The notes under the pieces: generated by a model
What the model saw: only the letters and a program-made list of their open reading frames with translations
Databases searched by the model: none
What the model was told of the DNA's origin: nothing
NCBI GenBank assembly: GCA_046735215.1
Contig: JBKPSV010000240.1
Coordinates: 1 to 27,158 of the forward strand
Length of the DNA stretch: 27,158 bases
DNA from: JAMXLO01 sp046735215
GTDB taxonomy: Bacteria; Pseudomonadota; Alphaproteobacteria; Acetobacterales; Acetobacteraceae
Direction: 5' to 3'
Program-made: the position numbers and the translations under genes
Shown here: piece after piece, positions 25,301-27,158 of the stretch
Numbering within the stretch: the first letter of the stretch is position 1
Layout: every line of letters starts with the position of its first letter

Positions 25301-25484
25301 TGGTTTCCGGATCTGCCCCAGGCCGCGACGCCATCACCACGATTGTGGGGATATCGACGCTGGGCAGTGCGGAAATCGGCAGAAAGCGATAGGCCACGAT
25401 GCCCGACAGCAGCAGCCCGAGCGACAGCAGGATGGTGGCAACCGGACGCGTGATGAACAGCGCAGAGAAGCCCATGTCAGCCAA
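22374..25484 (-). CDS. mdtC: RND multidrug efflux transporter, MdtC-like
   Basis: A complete 1036-residue inner-membrane RND pump of the HAE1 class. It starts (L/M)ADMGFSALFITRPVATILL as MdtC does, has the first large periplasmic loop with PGADPETMANSVAAPLERRL, the TM4 proton-relay pair in SVGFVVDDAIVMIENI, the second loop with QDTGILIGSTQASPDISFQA, YSQRQISTIYAQRNQYKVVL, and the TM10-11 segments GIVKKNAIMLVDFALEAE and RFRPIMMTTLAALLG. E. coli MdtB and MdtC form a mixed trimer with MdtA and TolC to expel bile salts and novobiocin. The start is probably TTG at 25484, which has GGAG at good spacing and lies 3 bp past the mdtB stop; an ATG at 25475 is the alternative. Co-transcribed with mdtB. 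Confidence 0.95.
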   Translation of the reverse strand: MADMGFSALFITRPVATILLSLGLLLSGIVAYRFLPISALPSVDIPTIVVMASRPGADPETMANSVAAPLERRLGEIAGVTEITSISSIGNSSIVVQFDIDRNIYGAARDVQAAINATITDLPSDLPTRPYYRKFNPADAPIMTIALSSDTLTTAQIYDAADTILAQRLSQAEGVSQVTVNGAEKPAVRIRLDPGRLAATGLAAQDVYNTIKGTNVLQPTGSFQGPARAESIGINGQISQAKDYAPLVLKAGNGAILRLSDVATVVNGVANSRLAAWNGKQPAILLTITKQAGANVIETVDRINELLPQLMQWLPANIDLTVISDRTTTIRASVADVQYTLMITIALVLLVVLLFMRRLMPTIAAAVTVPLSICGTLAGMWFMGYMLDNFSLMALTISVGFVVDDAIVMIENIVRHRERGLDPMRAALIGSRQIGFTVMSISISLVAVFIPLIFMGGIMGRLFHEFAMTMAMAIAVSAVVSLTLTPMICAQYMRRDLRDPPRNAILARFDRMLERAFDAAQRFYAVTLGWALEHRFFMLLVTLATIVLTVRLYTVLPKGFLPLQDTGILIGSTQASPDISFQAMEERQRAAVDVILADPAVAAVGSNVGVASGWSSLNRGFMTVSLKPLSERRVSSEAVIARLREPLQKVAGAQTTLFSAQDLRGGGRQGGAQFQYAIVTQDINELRRWALALQDKLRATPGIVDVTSDQDRAGPQVNVVIDRDAAARLGISTAAIDNALNNAYSQRQISTIYAQRNQYKVVLEVDPKLQTDPSLLDRIYVGPSNGAQVPLSAVARFERGTAPLAVRHQGQFPAATLSFNLAPGVALGTAEKAVENAVRELRMPEDVRTEFAGNARFMQQSLATQPLLIAAALISIYIVLGVLYESLLHPLTIISTLPSAGLGALLALLITGNELSIMGMIGIILLMGIVKKNAIMLVDFALEAERQLGLSPEQAIHEACLERFRPIMMTTLAALLGAVPLAVAFGTGSELRQPLGISIIGGLIVSQMLTLYTTPVVYLALERLAGKRPPIVVPAE

Positions 25485-25487
25485 CCA

Positions 25488-27158
25488 TCACTCCGCCGGC
25501 TCCAATCGTGCGCGTCCCTCCGAGAAGCGCTGCCGCAGCCGCTCGAATGCCAGGTAGATCGCCGGCGTGGTATAAAGCGTAAGGAACTGGCTCAGCAGCA
25601 GCCCGCCAATGATGGTGATTCCGAGCGGCGAGCGCAGCTCGGATCCTGCACCATGCTCCACGACCAGCGGCAGGGCGCCGAGTAACGCCGCCATGGTGGT
25701 CATCATGATCGGCCGGAAGCGCAACAGGCACGCTTCGCGAATTGCCACCAGCGGTGACGCGTTGCGGGTGCGCTCGGCTTCAAGGGCGAAGTCCACCATC
25801 ATGATCGCGTTCTTCTTCACGATGCCCATCAGCAGCACGATGCCGACCAGCGCCACGAGCGACAGATCGATCCCGCACAGCATCAGTGCCAGCAGCGCAC
25901 CGATCCCGGCGGAGGGCAGCGTGGACAGAATGGTGACCGGGTGGATCCAGCTTTCGTAAAGTACGCCAAGCACGATGTAGATCACCACCAGCGCAGCCAG
26001 AATCAGCCACGGTTCTGCGCTGAGCGACTTCTGGAACTCTGCCGCATCGCCCGCATAGCTGCCGGAAATCGTCTCCGGCATGCCGATGTCCTTCTCCGCC
26101 GCGGCAATCGCCCGCACGGCGTTGCTCAGCGAGTATCCTGGCGCCAGATCGAAGCTCAGCGTCACAGCGGGGAACTGCTCCTGATGCGTCACCACCAGCG
26201 GCGCCACCGTACGCGTGATCGTGGCGATCTGGGACAGAGGAACCTGCACATCATTCATGCCGGGCACACGCAGCAGGCGCAGGAAGTTGGGATCGGCTTG
26301 CCACTCCGGAGTGGCTTCCAACACCACGCGGTACTGATTGGCCTGACCGAATATGGTGGAGATCTGCCGCTGGCCGAATGAGTCGTACAACGTGTCCTGG
26401 ATCGCCTGCATCGAAACGCCGAGACGCAATGCGGCGTCGCGATCCACGTTGATGTAGGTACGGAAGCCGTCGTTCTGCTGGTCCGTCGCGACGTTCATCA
26501 ACGCCGGCTCTTCCGTCAGCCGCTTCAGCAGCTTCGGGCCCCATAGCGCCAGCTCGGCCGGATCGGTATCGACAAGTGTAAACTGGAACTGCGTGCGGCT
26601 GATGCGCGTCCCGATCTGAATGTCCTGCACAGGTTGGAAGAACGCGGTGATGCCGGGGATGCCCGAGATCGCCTGCTGCATGCGAGCAATGACCACGGAT
26701 ACCGCATCGCGTTGGCTGATCGGCTTCAGGGCGATCGTCAACCGGCCGGTATTGGGCGTGGCGTTGATCGTGCCGGCCCCGACGAACGACACCACACCGT
26801 CGACCGCAGGATCGCGCTCGACGATCTGCACCACCTTGGTCTGCAGTTCGACAAGGCGCGGGATGGAGACGTTCTGAGCGGCCTCGGTCACCGCAATCAG
26901 CACGCCGGTGTCCTGCTGTGGCAGAAAGCCTTTGGGCACGACGACGTAGAGCCCGATCGTGCCGACCAGGGTCGCAACACTGACCAGCAACACCAACGGC
27001 TGATGCCGGAAGGTCCAATCCAGACTGCGTCGATAGCCGGCCAGCAGCGCGTCGAAACCCGCCTCGCTGAGACGCGCGATGCGGCCTGGGCGCTGCTCGC
27101 GTGCCGGTCGCAGAATCTGGCCGCACATCATCGGCGTCAGGGTAAGCGAGATCACCGC
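25488..27158 (-). CDS. mdtB: RND multidrug efflux transporter, MdtB-like, C-terminal 556 residues
   Basis: The C-terminal half of a second HAE1 RND pump; the frame is open at the window edge, so the start and first half lie outside. It begins in TM6 with VISLTLTPMMCGQ, continues through the second periplasmic loop (FIPKGF-like VVPKGFLPQQDTGVLIAV, SRTQFQFTLVDTDP, DSFGQRQISTIFGQANQYRV) and ends with TM8-12, including GIVKKNAIMMVDFALEAE and RFRPIMMTTMAALLGALPL. SRTQ(Y/F)QFTL and the QTL pattern fit MdtB better than MdtC, giving an mdtB-mdtC order as in E. coli. The mdtC gene follows within 3 bp. A membrane-fusion protein (mdtA) would be expected upstream, beyond the window. Confidence 0.93.
   Translation of the reverse strand, partial: AVISLTLTPMMCGQILRPAREQRPGRIARLSEAGFDALLAGYRRSLDWTFRHQPLVLLVSVATLVGTIGLYVVVPKGFLPQQDTGVLIAVTEAAQNVSIPRLVELQTKVVQIVERDPAVDGVVSFVGAGTINATPNTGRLTIALKPISQRDAVSVVIARMQQAISGIPGITAFFQPVQDIQIGTRISRTQFQFTLVDTDPAELALWGPKLLKRLTEEPALMNVATDQQNDGFRTYINVDRDAALRLGVSMQAIQDTLYDSFGQRQISTIFGQANQYRVVLEATPEWQADPNFLRLLRVPGMNDVQVPLSQIATITRTVAPLVVTHQEQFPAVTLSFDLAPGYSLSNAVRAIAAAEKDIGMPETISGSYAGDAAEFQKSLSAEPWLILAALVVIYIVLGVLYESWIHPVTILSTLPSAGIGALLALMLCGIDLSLVALVGIVLLMGIVKKNAIMMVDFALEAERTRNASPLVAIREACLLRFRPIMMTTMAALLGALPLVVEHGAGSELRSPLGITIIGGLLLSQFLTLYTTPAIYLAFERLRQRFSEGRARLEPAE

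Noticed and set aside
23883..25685. A 600-codon open frame on the plus strand opposite the mdtC-like gene
   Set aside because: Its translation is rich in Arg, His, Gln and Asp without any domain, and it is exactly antisense to a well-conserved RND pump. Long antisense frames are expected in high-GC DNA.
22374..27158. Tandem duplicated RND genes considered as a recent duplication or direct repeat
   Set aside because: The two proteins are clearly different paralogues in the standard MdtB/MdtC order; this is normal for the family.

Overview
The window looks like chromosomal DNA from a high-GC alphaproteobacterium, most likely of the Acetobacteraceae/Rhodospirillales. The pointers are a decayed outer-membrane porin of the type common in Acetobacteraceae, a Pro/Tyr-rich secreted protein with a Cys...Cys...CxC/WGRA tail, a fold-III ornithine decarboxylase and consistently G/C-rich third codon positions. 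This placement is inference from recalled families; no search was run. I see no tRNA, rRNA, CRISPR array, integrase or phage module.

Layout. (1) 1-5320 is a surface-polysaccharide and amidohydrolase block. It holds the N-terminus of a polysaccharide flippase (minus), then a plus-strand operon of M20 metallopeptidase, MBOAT/AlgI-like O-acyltransferase and SGNH/AlgX-like partner, which meets a convergent ArgE/DapE-type M20 deacylase with overlapping 3' ends. (2) 5321-10349 is a looser accessory stretch: a small ORF, a multiply frameshifted IS701-like transposase remnant, an orphan sugar-type ABC solute-binding protein with a Tat signal, a glycine-zipper lipoprotein, a tiny tail-anchored protein and an MFS transporter. 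(3) 10897-13439 is a putrescine block with agmatinase and ornithine decarboxylase. The latter runs into a decayed porin gene on the other strand. (4) 14275-19089 (minus) is a probable operon read from right to left: DEAD-box RNA helicase, glutaryl-CoA dehydrogenase (ATGA overlap), a class III nucleotide cyclase joined through one membrane span to a formylglycine-generating-enzyme-like domain, and a secreted DUF4399 protein. (5) 19229-22358 (plus) is a tightly coupled trio: Pro/Tyr-repeat secreted protein, GH15 glucoamylase/trehalase-like hydrolase and an orphan PhnC-type ATPase. (6) 22374-27158 (minus) is a tandem pair of RND pumps of MdtB/MdtC type; MdtB is cut by the window edge.

The best candidate for an undescribed system is the cyclase-TM-FGE-like receptor followed 13 bp later by the periplasmic, histidine-rich DUF4399 protein. 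It suggests an envelope sensor with a secreted partner feeding a cyclic-nucleotide signal. Secondary candidates are the M20/MBOAT/SGNH acyl-handling operon and the PhnC ATPase coupled to a GH15 enzyme. Two plus-strand genes (SGNH partner and ornithine decarboxylase) end inside sequence antisense to a neighbouring coding sequence, which suggests stop-codon loss or deletion at both junctions.
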